Shown here: positions 1 through 8,242 of the stretch, piece after piece
Numbering within the stretch: position 1 is the stretch's first letter
How the letters are laid out: each line of letters opens with the position of its first letter
Source of the DNA: Peptoclostridium sp965368085
Lineage (GTDB): Bacteria > Bacillota > Clostridia > Peptostreptococcales > Peptostreptococcaceae
Length of the DNA: 26,805 bases
Assembly (NCBI GenBank): GCA_965368085.1
Contig: CBDULP010000026.1
Location: 1 to 26,805, forward strand
Direction: 5' to 3'
The notes under the pieces: model-generated
What the model was told of the DNA's origin: nothing
Database searches by the model: none
Seen by the model: the letters and a program-made list of their open reading frames with translations, nothing else
Position numbers and translations under genes: made by a program

Positions 1-63
1 AAATCAGTCTATGGTTTTGCTGTTTAGTTTTCAAGGTTCAATGTGCGCCGCCTTGCAGCGACT
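1..63 (-). other. 5' leader of an rRNA operon running off the left edge
   Basis: Read on the minus strand, the stretch from about 63 down to 1 follows the P2 promoter. It contains CCTTGAAAACTAAACAG (positions 36-20 region), a variant of the CTTTGAAAACTRAACA word conserved in Firmicutes pre-rRNA leaders and spacers. The 16S gene itself is not in the window, so its presence is inferred from promoter strength and this leader word. Confidence 0.75.
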
Positions 64-69
64 CTTATT

Positions 70-98
70 ATTCTACTTCATCGCCTTCATTCTGTCAA
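70..98 (-). promoter_or_regulatory. rrn promoter P2
   Basis: On the minus strand, TTGACA (98-93) and TAGAAT (75-70) are separated by exactly 17 bases. Transcription would start near 63 and run left into the rRNA leader. A tandem P1/P2 arrangement about 95 bp apart is typical of Bacillus and clostridial rrn operons. Confidence 0.85.
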
Positions 99-164
99 GA
101 ACTTTTTTCAAGTTCTTTTGGCTTCCGGCTTGTTTGCCGTGTGCCCTGTCCGGCGACAAGTAAT

Positions 165-193
165 ACTATACCAACTTTCTAAAATACTGTCAA
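165..193 (-). promoter_or_regulatory. rrn promoter P1
   Basis: On the minus strand, TTGACA (193-188) and TATAGT (170-165) are 17 bases apart. The upstream tract at about 194-245 is very A/T rich on this strand and could act as an UP element for the RNA polymerase alpha subunits. Together with P2 this is a tandem growth-rate-type rRNA promoter. Confidence 0.85.
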
Positions 194-370
194 CAGGTTT
201 TTATCACTTTTTTAATTTATCTTTTTTATGTAAACTTTGCACAAAAATAAAGCGTTTAAGTCCGTTTATTTTCGAACTTTAAGCCAGTCGCGAAGCTTTA
301 TATTTCGCATTAATGTCTTTATGATAATGCCGCGTTTATATTTAATTACAATCTTTCATTTCAAATCACT

Positions 371-416
371 ATAAAAAAGAGGCCCAAACCAAAACGGCAG
401 GACCTCTTTTTTATAG
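371..416 (-). terminator. terminator of the yabM operon (bidirectional shape)
   Basis: AAAAGAGGCCC (about 376-386) pairs with GGACCTCTTTT (400-410), with one G.T pair and a loop of about 13 bases. A-tract and T-tract flanks on both sides let it work in either direction. It lies just past the yabM stop and separates that operon from the rrn promoters. Confidence 0.8.
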
Positions 417-424
417 TTTTATTG

Positions 425-2065
425 TTATGCTCTTTTTTCATCTACTGCCAAAACTTCTTTTCCACTAATAAGTCTTAGCTTTACAAGTATTTTAGAAAGC
501 TTTTTGCCCCTTGGAAGGGTCATTATCTCTTTGCTCGTTATTATCCCTACTTTGAAAAGAAGCACTGCATATACAGCTAGTCCCACTCCTATTGAGGCTA
601 TGCAGGCGATATCGTTGCCCACAGCCCCGTGCACAGCGCTGAACGTCAGCTTTACAACAACCCCCATGATTACAGATGCTGCAAACGGCTTTCCTACGGA
701 ATCGACAAAGTTAAGCTCTATATCCATATACTTTTTAAGCTGTATAAAGTTCAATATAGCAGCTACGGCATAGGCAACCACGGTTCCCATAGCCGCACCC
801 CTTACGTTTATGGCTGGTATTCCAGTAAGCACATAACTTATTGCTATTTTAAGCACTGCACCTATTGCAATGTTTATTACAGGTATATGAGCCTTGTCCA
901 TCCCCTGGAATATCCCAGTAAATGTCTGTGTAAAGCAAAGGAATACTACGCCAAAAGACAATACCAAGAGTATCTGCCCTGTAGATGATGGCTCGTTCGG
1001 GAACAGGAGCTGCATTATAGGCACCGAAAGCACAGCCAGTCCTATCGCGGCTGGGAACGAAAGCACGCTTGCGACCTTCATTGATATTCGAGTCTGCTCT
1101 TTTGCCTTTTTCATATCCTTAACGGCAATGCATTGCGATATTATAGGCACAAGGCTCATGGAAAGAGCTACAGTAAGAACCTGAGGCAGGTTTACAAGAG
1201 TTGCTGCCATTCCCGTAAGCTGCCCATAGAGGCTCGACGACTCCTCAACGCTAAAGCCTATCTCCTGAAGCCTTCTCATTACTATGGCCGTATCTATGAA
1301 TGTCATTATAGGTATTACCGCCGCACCTATTGTTATAGGTATTGCTACGCCAAGGAGTTTCTTTATTATGTCTCCTGTGGTTTCGTTGTCTTCAGATATG
1401 CATGCACTGCTTTCTATATCTCTTTTTATATCTTTTCTGCTTCTCATGTATATACCTACCATGAATATCGCACCGAATATAGCTCCTGCCGTAGCTCCAA
1501 ACGAGGCTCCCGCGGCGCCATATTCCTTGCCTCTTTCAAACATGTAAAACGCCAGTGTAAGTCCAAGTCCCACCCTGAAAAACTGCTCTATAAGCTGCGA
1601 TATTGCCGTGGGCTTCATATTTTGAAGCCCCTGGAAATACCCCCTGTACGACGACATTATAGGCACAAAAAGCAACGCCGGAGCTATAGCCTTCATGGAA
1701 TAGAGCGCCTTGGGGTTTTTGAACCAGTTTACAACCAGAAAATCCGCCCCGAAAAATAGTATCGCCGATGTTATTACGCCCACACTTATAAGCGCCCTGA
1801 ATGATACCTTGAAAACCCTGTGGGCCCCTCTTCTGTCTCCAAGCGCAATTTTTTCAGATACGAGCTTTGATATTGCCGTCGGAAAACCTGCCGTGGATAT
1901 TACAAGAAGCAGCACATAAAGCGGATATGCCGTAGAGTAATATCCCATTCCTTCAGAGGTTATTATGTTTACAAGCGGTATTCTAAAAAACGCTCCCATA
2001 ACCTTAACCAATATTCCCGCCAAACCCAATATGAAGGCTCCTTTTAAAAAGGAATCTTTTTTCAT
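425..2065 (-). CDS. yabM: SpoVB/YabM-family lipid flippase (MOP superfamily)
   Basis: A 546-residue polytopic membrane protein with about 14 hydrophobic segments and no signal peptide. It is recognisable as a MATE/MOP-type exporter of the SpoVB/YabM/MurJ-like group (annotated as putative polysaccharide biosynthesis protein). The N-terminal pattern KGAFILGLAGILVKVMGAFFR is typical of the group. The family moves undecaprenyl-linked wall or spore-cortex precursors across the cytoplasmic membrane; the substrate of this member cannot be read from sequence. The ATG at 2065 follows GGGAGG with good spacing. It is the last gene of the pth-mfd-prsA-yabM run, downstream of mfd as in B. subtilis. Family is sure; specific role in sporulation versus vegetative wall synthesis is inference. 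Confidence 0.88.
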   Translation of the reverse strand: MKKDSFLKGAFILGLAGILVKVMGAFFRIPLVNIITSEGMGYYSTAYPLYVLLLVISTAGFPTAISKLVSEKIALGDRRGAHRVFKVSFRALISVGVITSAILFFGADFLVVNWFKNPKALYSMKAIAPALLFVPIMSSYRGYFQGLQNMKPTAISQLIEQFFRVGLGLTLAFYMFERGKEYGAAGASFGATAGAIFGAIFMVGIYMRSRKDIKRDIESSACISEDNETTGDIIKKLLGVAIPITIGAAVIPIMTFIDTAIVMRRLQEIGFSVEESSSLYGQLTGMAATLVNLPQVLTVALSMSLVPIISQCIAVKDMKKAKEQTRISMKVASVLSFPAAIGLAVLSVPIMQLLFPNEPSSTGQILLVLSFGVVFLCFTQTFTGIFQGMDKAHIPVINIAIGAVLKIAISYVLTGIPAINVRGAAMGTVVAYAVAAILNFIQLKKYMDIELNFVDSVGKPFAASVIMGVVVKLTFSAVHGAVGNDIACIASIGVGLAVYAVLLFKVGIITSKEIMTLPRGKKLSKILVKLRLISGKEVLAVDEKRA

Positions 2066-2098
2066 CCAAATTTCCTCCCATATAGACTTAATTTATAC

Positions 2099-2122
2099 AG
2101 GCCCGGGTGTATACCCGAGCCT
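2099..2122 (-). terminator. intercistronic hairpin between prsA and yabM
   Basis: A 10-bp stem, AGGCCCGGGT (2099-2108) with ACCCGAGCCT (2113-2122), encloses a GTAT loop. On the minus strand it is followed by GTATAAATTAAG, which lacks a proper U-tract. It is therefore more likely a partial terminator or mRNA-stabilising hairpin that tunes yabM relative to prsA. Confidence 0.5.
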
Positions 2123-2138
2123 ATCAGCTTTAGTCTTT

Positions 2139-3128
2139 TTACTTGTTTTCTTCCATGTATTTTTCTATTTTTGCTTCTTCCATTAGTTTTTCAACATAAA
2201 TTCCATACTCATTTTGCTTCACCTGCTGCACTATCGAATCCTTAACCTCGTCGAATTCAGGTGTTTCATCAATTTCATCATAAACCTTTATTATATGGTA
2301 TCCAAACTGAGACTGAACAAGCTCAGAAATTTGCCCTTTTTCAAGTCCGAACGCCGCCTTTTCAAATTCAGGCACCATTACACCTTTTTTGAAATAGCCA
2401 AGGTCTCCCCCATTTGGAGCCGAGCCTTCATCTTCCGAATACTCTTTTGCAAGCTGCGCGAAATCCTCTCCACCCTTTGCCTTTTGAAGTACATCCTGTG
2501 CAATCTCTTTCTTTTTAGCTATTTCATCTTCAGGAAGAGGGTTCAAGCTTCCGTCCACCGTCTTTATAAGTATGTGGGATGCCTTTACCTGGTTATTCCT
2601 GTAGCTTTCCTTGTTCTTTTCATAGAATTCCTTTGCACTTGAATCCTCCACATTGAAGTTATCCTTGAAATCCTGTTCAAGTTTCATAACCATAAGCTCT
2701 TTTTGTATCTGCGCCCTTAGGAATTCATCGTCTATGCCGTTTTCCTCCATGAATTTTTTTATCTCATCGTCTTTTTCTATATTCTGCTTGAACTGCTCCA
2801 TCTGATCGCTTACTTCCGACTCTTCAGATTTTATGCCCTTCTTTACAGCCTCCTGGTATTTGACCTCGTCAGCTATCATCTTGTCCAGTATCTGAAACTT
2901 TACTACTTCAAGAAAAGTCTTTCCATCTCCCGCATCCTTTGTCCAGATTTCCTCTCCGTACATAGCTTCATACCCTTTTTTTGCAAGCGCAAGGTTCTTC
3001 TCGAATTCAGCAGTCTTTATTAGGGTGTCGTTCACCTTTGCAACTGCGTCCTGCGTATTCCCTCCATTGCAAGCCATAAGCGAAAACATTACAGCCACTA
3101 TTGTCAAAATGCTAATTAACCTTCTCAT
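2139..3128 (-). CDS. prsA: PrsA-like peptidyl-prolyl isomerase lipoprotein
   Basis: A 329-residue extracytoplasmic foldase. Residues 1-20 form a lipoprotein signal peptide with lipobox L-M-A-C, so Cys20 would be lipidated and the protein anchored on the outer face of the membrane. Residues about 27-170 are a SurA/PrsA-type helical chaperone region rich in charged helices. Residues about 181-285 are a parvulin (PpiC) domain with the hallmarks KASHILIKT, AKEYSED, NGGDLGYF and FGYHIIKV. The family assists folding of secreted and wall-associated proteins. The ATG at 3128 is preceded by AGAGG. It lies 33 bp after mfd, in the slot held by spoVT in B. subtilis. Confidence 0.92.
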   Translation of the reverse strand: MRRLISILTIVAVMFSLMACNGGNTQDAVAKVNDTLIKTAEFEKNLALAKKGYEAMYGEEIWTKDAGDGKTFLEVVKFQILDKMIADEVKYQEAVKKGIKSEESEVSDQMEQFKQNIEKDDEIKKFMEENGIDDEFLRAQIQKELMVMKLEQDFKDNFNVEDSSAKEFYEKNKESYRNNQVKASHILIKTVDGSLNPLPEDEIAKKKEIAQDVLQKAKGGEDFAQLAKEYSEDEGSAPNGGDLGYFKKGVMVPEFEKAAFGLEKGQISELVQSQFGYHIIKVYDEIDETPEFDEVKDSIVQQVKQNEYGIYVEKLMEEAKIEKYMEENK

Positions 3129-3161
3129 ATCAAAACATCCTCTCTAGTTTTATCTGATAGT

Positions 3162-6100
3162 CTATTCTATCATCTTTTCCATTACCTCGGCAATTTCTGT
3201 AATCAATTTGTAATGATTTTTTTCTTTTGGTCTGAATATATAGTACGGCTCTATGAATATTTTTTCGTCACGCCATTTTATGGATTTCACCCCTAGCTTC
3301 TTGCCCAGCGCCTTTGCATATCCAGCCATTATTAGGGTCCCTACCGGCAGTGGTATGTCAGAGAATCTGTCTTCTATCTCTTCTTGTATATCATACATGT
3401 CCTTCTTGTCTTCTATTGAAGCTATCTTTTTGTATATCTCTATCTTTGTCGACTCGTCGTCTATATACCCCTGCGGTATATAAGCTTCGAGTTTTAGTTC
3501 TATATCTGCATCCGCCTCTTGTACAACTTCCTCTCCCTTTAACCTCTTTATTGCATTCGAGAGCATTTTCACATAAAGGTCATATCCTATGGAAGCCATG
3601 TGACCATGCTGCTGAGATCCCAAAAGATTTCCGGCGCCTCTTATCTCAAGGTCCCTCATGGCTATTTTAAATCCCGATCCAAACTCCGTAAATTCCTTTA
3701 TGGCTTTGAGTCTTTTTTCAGAAACCTCGCTCAGTACCTTGTCCTTTTCATATGCGAAATATGCATACGCCTGCCTCGATGACCTTCCTACCCTTCCCCT
3801 GAGCTGGTAAAGCTGTGAAAGTCCCATTTTGTCCGCATCATAGACTATTATCGTATTGGCATTTGATATGTCCATTCCGGTCTCTATTATTGTGGTGCAC
3901 ACGAGAACATTGGTCTCCTTTTGGAGAAATCTCATCATTACCTTTTCAAGCTGTCTCGAACTCATCTGTCCATGCCCCAGGTCCAGATTTACAGACGGCA
4001 CAATACTTTTTATCTTGGCGGCAATGTCCTCTATTCCGTTTACCCTGTTGTATACGAAAAACACCTGCCCGCCTCTTGCTATTTCCCGCTCTATTGCATC
4101 TGCCATTATGCTCTCTTTAGCCTCTACGACAAATGTGCGCACAGGATGCCTTTCTTCAGGAGGCTCCTCAATAACACTCATGTCCCTTATTCCGGTGAGC
4201 GACATGTGAAGGGTTCTTGGTATGGGTGTTGCTGAAAGCGCCAGAACATCCACAGTCTCCTTGACCTTTTTTATCTTTTCCTTATGCTTAACTCCGAATC
4301 TTTGCTCCTCATCTATCACCAAAAGTCCAAGGTCCTTGAAATTTATGTCTTTTGAAAGTATTCTATGGGTTCCTATGAGAACATCAACAAGCCCCCGCCT
4401 TGCATCTTCTATTATCTGCTTTTGCTGTTTTTCAGTCTTGAATCTGCTGAGCACCTCAACTCTTATGGGGAAGTTTTCGAACCTCCCTGCAAAAGTTGTA
4501 TAGTGCTGCTGTGCAAGTATTGTAGTTGGAACCAAGAGCGCAACCTGTTTCGAGTCCATGCAGGCCTTGAATACGGCCCTTATCGCGACTTCTGTCTTGC
4601 CGTATCCCACATCGCCGCATATGAGCCTGTCCATTATCCGGTCCGATTCCATGTCCCTTTTAACATCTTCTATGGCTTTTTTTTGGTCTTCAGTCTCCTC
4701 ATAAGGGAACAGATTTTCAAACTCCCTCTGCCATGTCGTGTCCGGTCCATATGCATAGCCTTTTCTTTCCTCTCTCTTTGCATACAGCTCTACAAGTTCC
4801 TTGGCCATGTCCTCTACGGCCTTTTGTGTCTTCTTTTTCACTTTGTTCCACTCATTCGAGCCAAGCTTGCTGAGTTTCACGCGTTCCCCGTCTGAACCGA
4901 TATATTTTTGGACCTTGTCGAGCTGGTCCGTAGGAACATAAAGCGAATCTGAACTTGCATATATTATCTTCAAATAGTCTTTCTTTATATCTCCCACGGC
5001 AAGCTGGCTCATACCCTCATATTTTCCTATGCCGTGTGTTTCATGAACCACGTAGTCCCCTGCCGAAAGCTCGAGGAAACTCTCTATCTGTCTTGCATTT
5101 TTTATTTTCTTTTTACGCTTTGTACCACTTTTTTTATGGGCTCCAAGCACTTCCTTGTCCGTTATCAGCGTGAATGCTGCATCCGAATAACTAAAGCCGC
5201 TGGCCACGTCACCCTTTGTAACTGCTATTTGGGACGGCTTGAGATTGATGTCACGCCTTTCGAGTATGCTGCATGCAAGTCCAGACGACTCAATCATGTC
5301 ATATATGTTCTTTGCCGCGTCCTTGTCCCCAATAGATATTAGTATGCTGTGCCCCTTGTCCTTCAGGTACTTTAGCTCGCTTATAAACATGTCCCGCTTC
5401 GCCCCGAACGGATGGATTTCCCTTGCGGCAAAATTCACCGAAATTGCCTTCCCAAAACCCTGAACATTTTTTGGCAGCATGGACATCAGTACAACAGGCC
5501 TCTCGCCAATATCATCCATAATGTCTTCAATTCCAAGCAATAGCTCCGACTGGCCTTTGAGCGCACTTCCTTTTTCAAAAGAATTTATAAATAGTTCTCC
5601 AAATTCCTTCCTATAATTTTTTTCACGCTCTGTTATCCTCGAAGGCTCATTCATTATTACAGTTGCATCCTTTGGCAGGTACCTTATAAGCGTATCTGGC
5701 TTCTCATATATATAGTCGACATAGTTTTCAATTCCCTCGAAGTATATTCCGTCCCTTATCATCTGTATATTGCGCATTGTATCTTCACTGCTTTTGCCGA
5801 CTATCTCGTCTTCCACTCCCTCAAGAAGCGGCATATCGTCTTCATATATGATTTCCCTTGCCGGCAGTATTTCAAAACTCTTTATTCTTTCAAGCGACTT
5901 TTGACTTATGGGATCAAAACTTCTCATGGAGTCTATCTCATCTCCAAACAATTCTATCCTAACTGGATATTCGGTGCCAGGCGAGAATATGTCTATTATG
6001 CCGCCCCTTACGCTGAACTGGCCGAATCCCTCCACCTTGGCCTCCCTTTCATATCCCATTCGAGAAAGCCTTGCTGAAATATCCTGCACATCCAATGTAT

Positions 6101-6539
6101 CTTCAGAATCTATGCCTATTATGCTTTTTACAAGCACATCCTTTGGCATATACTTTTTGATAAGCGCCTCTACACTTACTACTATCAAGCACCTTTCACC
6201 TTTTGCCATCTTTGAAAGGGCCTCTACTCGCTTTACCTCTTCACTTCTGTCCCTGGCCTCCATCGAATAGAAAAACATTTCGCTTGAAGGCATGTATGCA
6301 GCCTTTTCCCCGACATAAAACCTAGCATCTTCATATATGATCTTTGCATCAAGTTCGCTGTAGGCAACCACTACCATACTTTTAGATTCAAGCTGTTTAA
6401 AAAGCGCACATGCCATGTGAGCCTTTTGACTCTGTACGAGCCCGCTTGCATGTATGGGTGTAGTTCTACTCTTTATGCCTTCAATCATCCTATTGAATTC
6501 GTAAGATCTCTTAATCGGGTCCAAAAAAATATCAGCCAT
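3162..6539 (-). CDS. mfd: transcription-repair coupling factor Mfd
   Basis: This 1125-residue ATP-dependent translocase displaces RNA polymerase stalled at lesions and recruits UvrA. The UvrB-like N-terminal module covers about 1-350. The RNA polymerase interaction domain is at about 490-550 (GDYVVHETHGIGKYEG). The superfamily 2 motor has Walker A GDVGYGKT at 642-649, DEEQ at 743-746, SATPIPRT at 769-776 and QLRGRVGR at 912-919. A C-terminal TRCF domain follows. Length is close to the usual 1150-1180. The ATG at 6539 has AGGTGATG upstream, and the pth stop lies only 15 bp before, so the two are co-transcribed, as in B. subtilis and many Firmicutes. Confidence 0.98.
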   Translation of the reverse strand: MADIFLDPIKRSYEFNRMIEGIKSRTTPIHASGLVQSQKAHMACALFKQLESKSMVVVAYSELDAKIIYEDARFYVGEKAAYMPSSEMFFYSMEARDRSEEVKRVEALSKMAKGERCLIVVSVEALIKKYMPKDVLVKSIIGIDSEDTLDVQDISARLSRMGYEREAKVEGFGQFSVRGGIIDIFSPGTEYPVRIELFGDEIDSMRSFDPISQKSLERIKSFEILPAREIIYEDDMPLLEGVEDEIVGKSSEDTMRNIQMIRDGIYFEGIENYVDYIYEKPDTLIRYLPKDATVIMNEPSRITEREKNYRKEFGELFINSFEKGSALKGQSELLLGIEDIMDDIGERPVVLMSMLPKNVQGFGKAISVNFAAREIHPFGAKRDMFISELKYLKDKGHSILISIGDKDAAKNIYDMIESSGLACSILERRDINLKPSQIAVTKGDVASGFSYSDAAFTLITDKEVLGAHKKSGTKRKKKIKNARQIESFLELSAGDYVVHETHGIGKYEGMSQLAVGDIKKDYLKIIYASSDSLYVPTDQLDKVQKYIGSDGERVKLSKLGSNEWNKVKKKTQKAVEDMAKELVELYAKREERKGYAYGPDTTWQREFENLFPYEETEDQKKAIEDVKRDMESDRIMDRLICGDVGYGKTEVAIRAVFKACMDSKQVALLVPTTILAQQHYTTFAGRFENFPIRVEVLSRFKTEKQQKQIIEDARRGLVDVLIGTHRILSKDINFKDLGLLVIDEEQRFGVKHKEKIKKVKETVDVLALSATPIPRTLHMSLTGIRDMSVIEEPPEERHPVRTFVVEAKESIMADAIEREIARGGQVFFVYNRVNGIEDIAAKIKSIVPSVNLDLGHGQMSSRQLEKVMMRFLQKETNVLVCTTIIETGMDISNANTIIVYDADKMGLSQLYQLRGRVGRSSRQAYAYFAYEKDKVLSEVSEKRLKAIKEFTEFGSGFKIAMRDLEIRGAGNLLGSQQHGHMASIGYDLYVKMLSNAIKRLKGEEVVQEADADIELKLEAYIPQGYIDDESTKIEIYKKIASIEDKKDMYDIQEEIEDRFSDIPLPVGTLIMAGYAKALGKKLGVKSIKWRDEKIFIEPYYIFRPKEKNHYKLITEIAEVMEKMIE

Positions 6540-6554
6540 TTTTCATCACCTTTG

Positions 6555-7115
6555 TCAACCGTTAAATTTATTCATAGCGGCATCTACGCCATCGTTTATT
6601 ATTACTTCCACCGACTGGGCTGCCGATTTGAGCATGCTCGTCACATCATCCATGTCCTCTTTTTCAAATCTAGAAAGCACGAAAGAAGCCAGGTCCCTGC
6701 CCTTTTGAGGCCTGCCAACCCCTATTCTCACTCTTGTAAAGGTATCAAGCTGCAAATTGTATATTATGGACTTCATTCCATTGTGTGTGCCTGCACTTCC
6801 CTTTTTTCTTATTCTGAGTTTTCCAAGGTCGGTGTCTATGTCGTCATATATGACTATTATCTCTTCAGGGTCTACCTTGTAATAGTTATATATGTCAAGA
6901 AGCGCCTCTCCGCTCAAATTCATATATGTCTGCGGTTTTACCAGAAGCACTTTCTGCCCTCCTATTCGCCCTTCTCCTACAAGCGATTTGTGCTTTAATT
7001 TTTTCATGTCTATATCATTTTCATTCGCCAGTATGTCTATAACATCAAAACCCACGTTGTGCCTTGTTCCCTCATACTGCCTTCCCGGGTTTCCAAGTCC
7101 TACAATAACATACAT
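6555..7115 (-). CDS. pth: peptidyl-tRNA hydrolase
   Basis: Pth cleaves peptidyl-tRNA released from ribosomes, recycling tRNA. From the ATG at 7115 the protein has 186 residues and opens MYVIVGLGNPG, as in the family. The reading frame extends upstream to 7148, but GGGAGG sits 7 bases before the 7115 ATG and the extra 11 residues have no family counterpart, so I use the shorter start. Catalytic His19 lies in GTRHN. Asn9, the acidic pair Asp91/Asp92 (IYDDID) and His111-Asn112 (THNG) are present. It is the first gene after a hairpin/U-tract following prs and precedes mfd by 15 bp. Confidence 0.96.
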   Translation of the reverse strand: MYVIVGLGNPGRQYEGTRHNVGFDVIDILANENDIDMKKLKHKSLVGEGRIGGQKVLLVKPQTYMNLSGEALLDIYNYYKVDPEEIIVIYDDIDTDLGKLRIRKKGSAGTHNGMKSIIYNLQLDTFTRVRIGVGRPQKGRDLASFVLSRFEKEDMDDVTSMLKSAAQSVEVIINDGVDAAMNKFNG

Positions 7116-7148
7116 TTTACATCCTCCCTGCTTAATATTGCCAAACAT

Positions 7149-7181
7149 AAAAAAAGGCCACCGCCATTTCGCCGCGACCTT
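7149..7181 (-). terminator. terminator between prs and pth
   Basis: On the minus strand AAGGTCGC pairs with GGTGGCCTT (8 bp with G.U pairs, GC-rich loop) and is followed by seven U residues (7155-7149). The pth ribosome binding site begins about 20 bp further on. No clear separate pth promoter fits between them, so readthrough probably supplies pth-mfd. Confidence 0.7.
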
Positions 7182-7199
7182 ATATTGAAATCAGAAATA

Positions 7200-7221
7200 G
7201 GCGCATTACTAGTAATGCGCC
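7200..7221 (-). repeat. 22-bp perfect palindrome just after prs
   Basis: The 22 bases 7200-7221 equal their own reverse complement (arms GGCGCATTACT / AGTAATGCGCC). In RNA this gives a stable hairpin 16 bp past the prs stop codon. On the minus strand it is followed by TATTTCTGATTTC, a poor U-tract, so it may protect the prs mRNA 3' end or act jointly with the terminator at 7149-7181. Confidence 0.7.
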
Positions 7222-7237
7222 CATCGGTAGTATTCTA

Positions 7238-8191
7238 TTAGTCAAAAAGCTTACTTACAGACTCGTTTAGGAATATCTTCTTTATTGCCTGTGCAAACAG
7301 TGGTGCAACAGATTCAACTATTATGTTGTCTGCCCTCTTGTCTTCTGAAAGCGGTATAGTATCAAGAACCACAAGTTCCTTTATAACCGAATTCTTTATT
7401 CTCTCCATCGCAGGTCCCGAAAGAACCGGGTGAGTACAGCATGCGTAAACCTCTTTTGCTCCAAGATCCTTAAGGGCCTTGGCTCCATTTGTTATCGTAC
7501 CTGCAGTATCTATCATGTCGTCAACAAGTATTACGTTTTTGCCCTCTATGTCACCTATTATGTTCATGACTTCTGAAACATTGGCCTTTGGTCTTCTCTT
7601 GTCTATTATAGCTATAGGCGCGTCAAGGTGATTTGCAAAGTTTCTCGCCCTTGTAACACTTCCAAGGTCTGGCGACACTACAACGACATCTTTAAGTCCT
7701 TTGTTTTTGAAATGCTCTGCAAGTATAGGCACTCCAAGAAGATGGTCAACAGGTATGTCGAAGTATCCCTGTATCTGCGCTGCGTGAAGATCCATAGTAA
7801 GAACCCTGTCTGCTCCTGCCGCTGTTAGAAGGTCAGCAACCAGCTTTGCAGTGATTGGATCTCTTGCCTTAGCCTTTCTGTCCTGTCTTGCATATCCGTA
7901 GTATGGTATTACGGTTATTATTCTTCCGGCAGACGCTCTTTTTAGAGCATCTATCATTATAAGAAGCTCCATTATGTTAGTGTTTACAGGCGCGCTTGTA
8001 GACTGGACCAAGAATACATCTCTTCCCCTTACCGATTCGTTGAAATTTACAGAAATTTCTCCATCGCTAAAAGTAGATACAACAGCATCTCCTACAGGGA
8101 CTTCCACAAGCTGAGCTATCTTTTGAGCAAGCTCAGGATTGGAATTACCCGTAAAAATCTTGATCTCGCTGCAACTACAGTTAAAATTCAT
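7238..8191 (-). CDS. prs: ribose-phosphate pyrophosphokinase (PRPP synthetase)
   Basis: Prs makes PRPP from ribose 5-phosphate and ATP, feeding purine, pyrimidine, NAD, His and Trp synthesis. The 317-residue length is standard. FSDGEISVNF (41-50) and RQDRKAKARDP (102-112) are ATP-site segments. DLHAAQIQGYFDIPVDH (134-150) is the family signature, and VILVDDMIDTAGT (220-232) is the PRPP-binding loop. The ATG at 8191 follows GGGAGG. glmU precedes it with 51 bp between, the same order as in B. subtilis. The PRPP made here is also used by PncB and sensed by PurR, both encoded in this window. Confidence 0.97.
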   Translation of the reverse strand: MNFNCSCSEIKIFTGNSNPELAQKIAQLVEVPVGDAVVSTFSDGEISVNFNESVRGRDVFLVQSTSAPVNTNIMELLIMIDALKRASAGRIITVIPYYGYARQDRKAKARDPITAKLVADLLTAAGADRVLTMDLHAAQIQGYFDIPVDHLLGVPILAEHFKNKGLKDVVVVSPDLGSVTRARNFANHLDAPIAIIDKRRPKANVSEVMNIIGDIEGKNVILVDDMIDTAGTITNGAKALKDLGAKEVYACCTHPVLSGPAMERIKNSVIKELVVLDTIPLSEDKRADNIIVESVAPLFAQAIKKIFLNESVSKLFD

Positions 8192-8242
8192 TTTTTAAAA
8201 CCTCCCAAAATCTATATCTTAAAAATAAAAATATGCTACAGT

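Noticed and set aside
43..282. 79-codon open frame on the plus strand at the left edge
   Set aside because: It lies antisense across the two rrn promoters and leader, has no ribosome binding site, and its translation has no recognisable pattern.
7116..7148. Longer pth start giving 11 extra residues
   Set aside because: The strong GGGAGG site and the family N-terminus fix the start at 7115.
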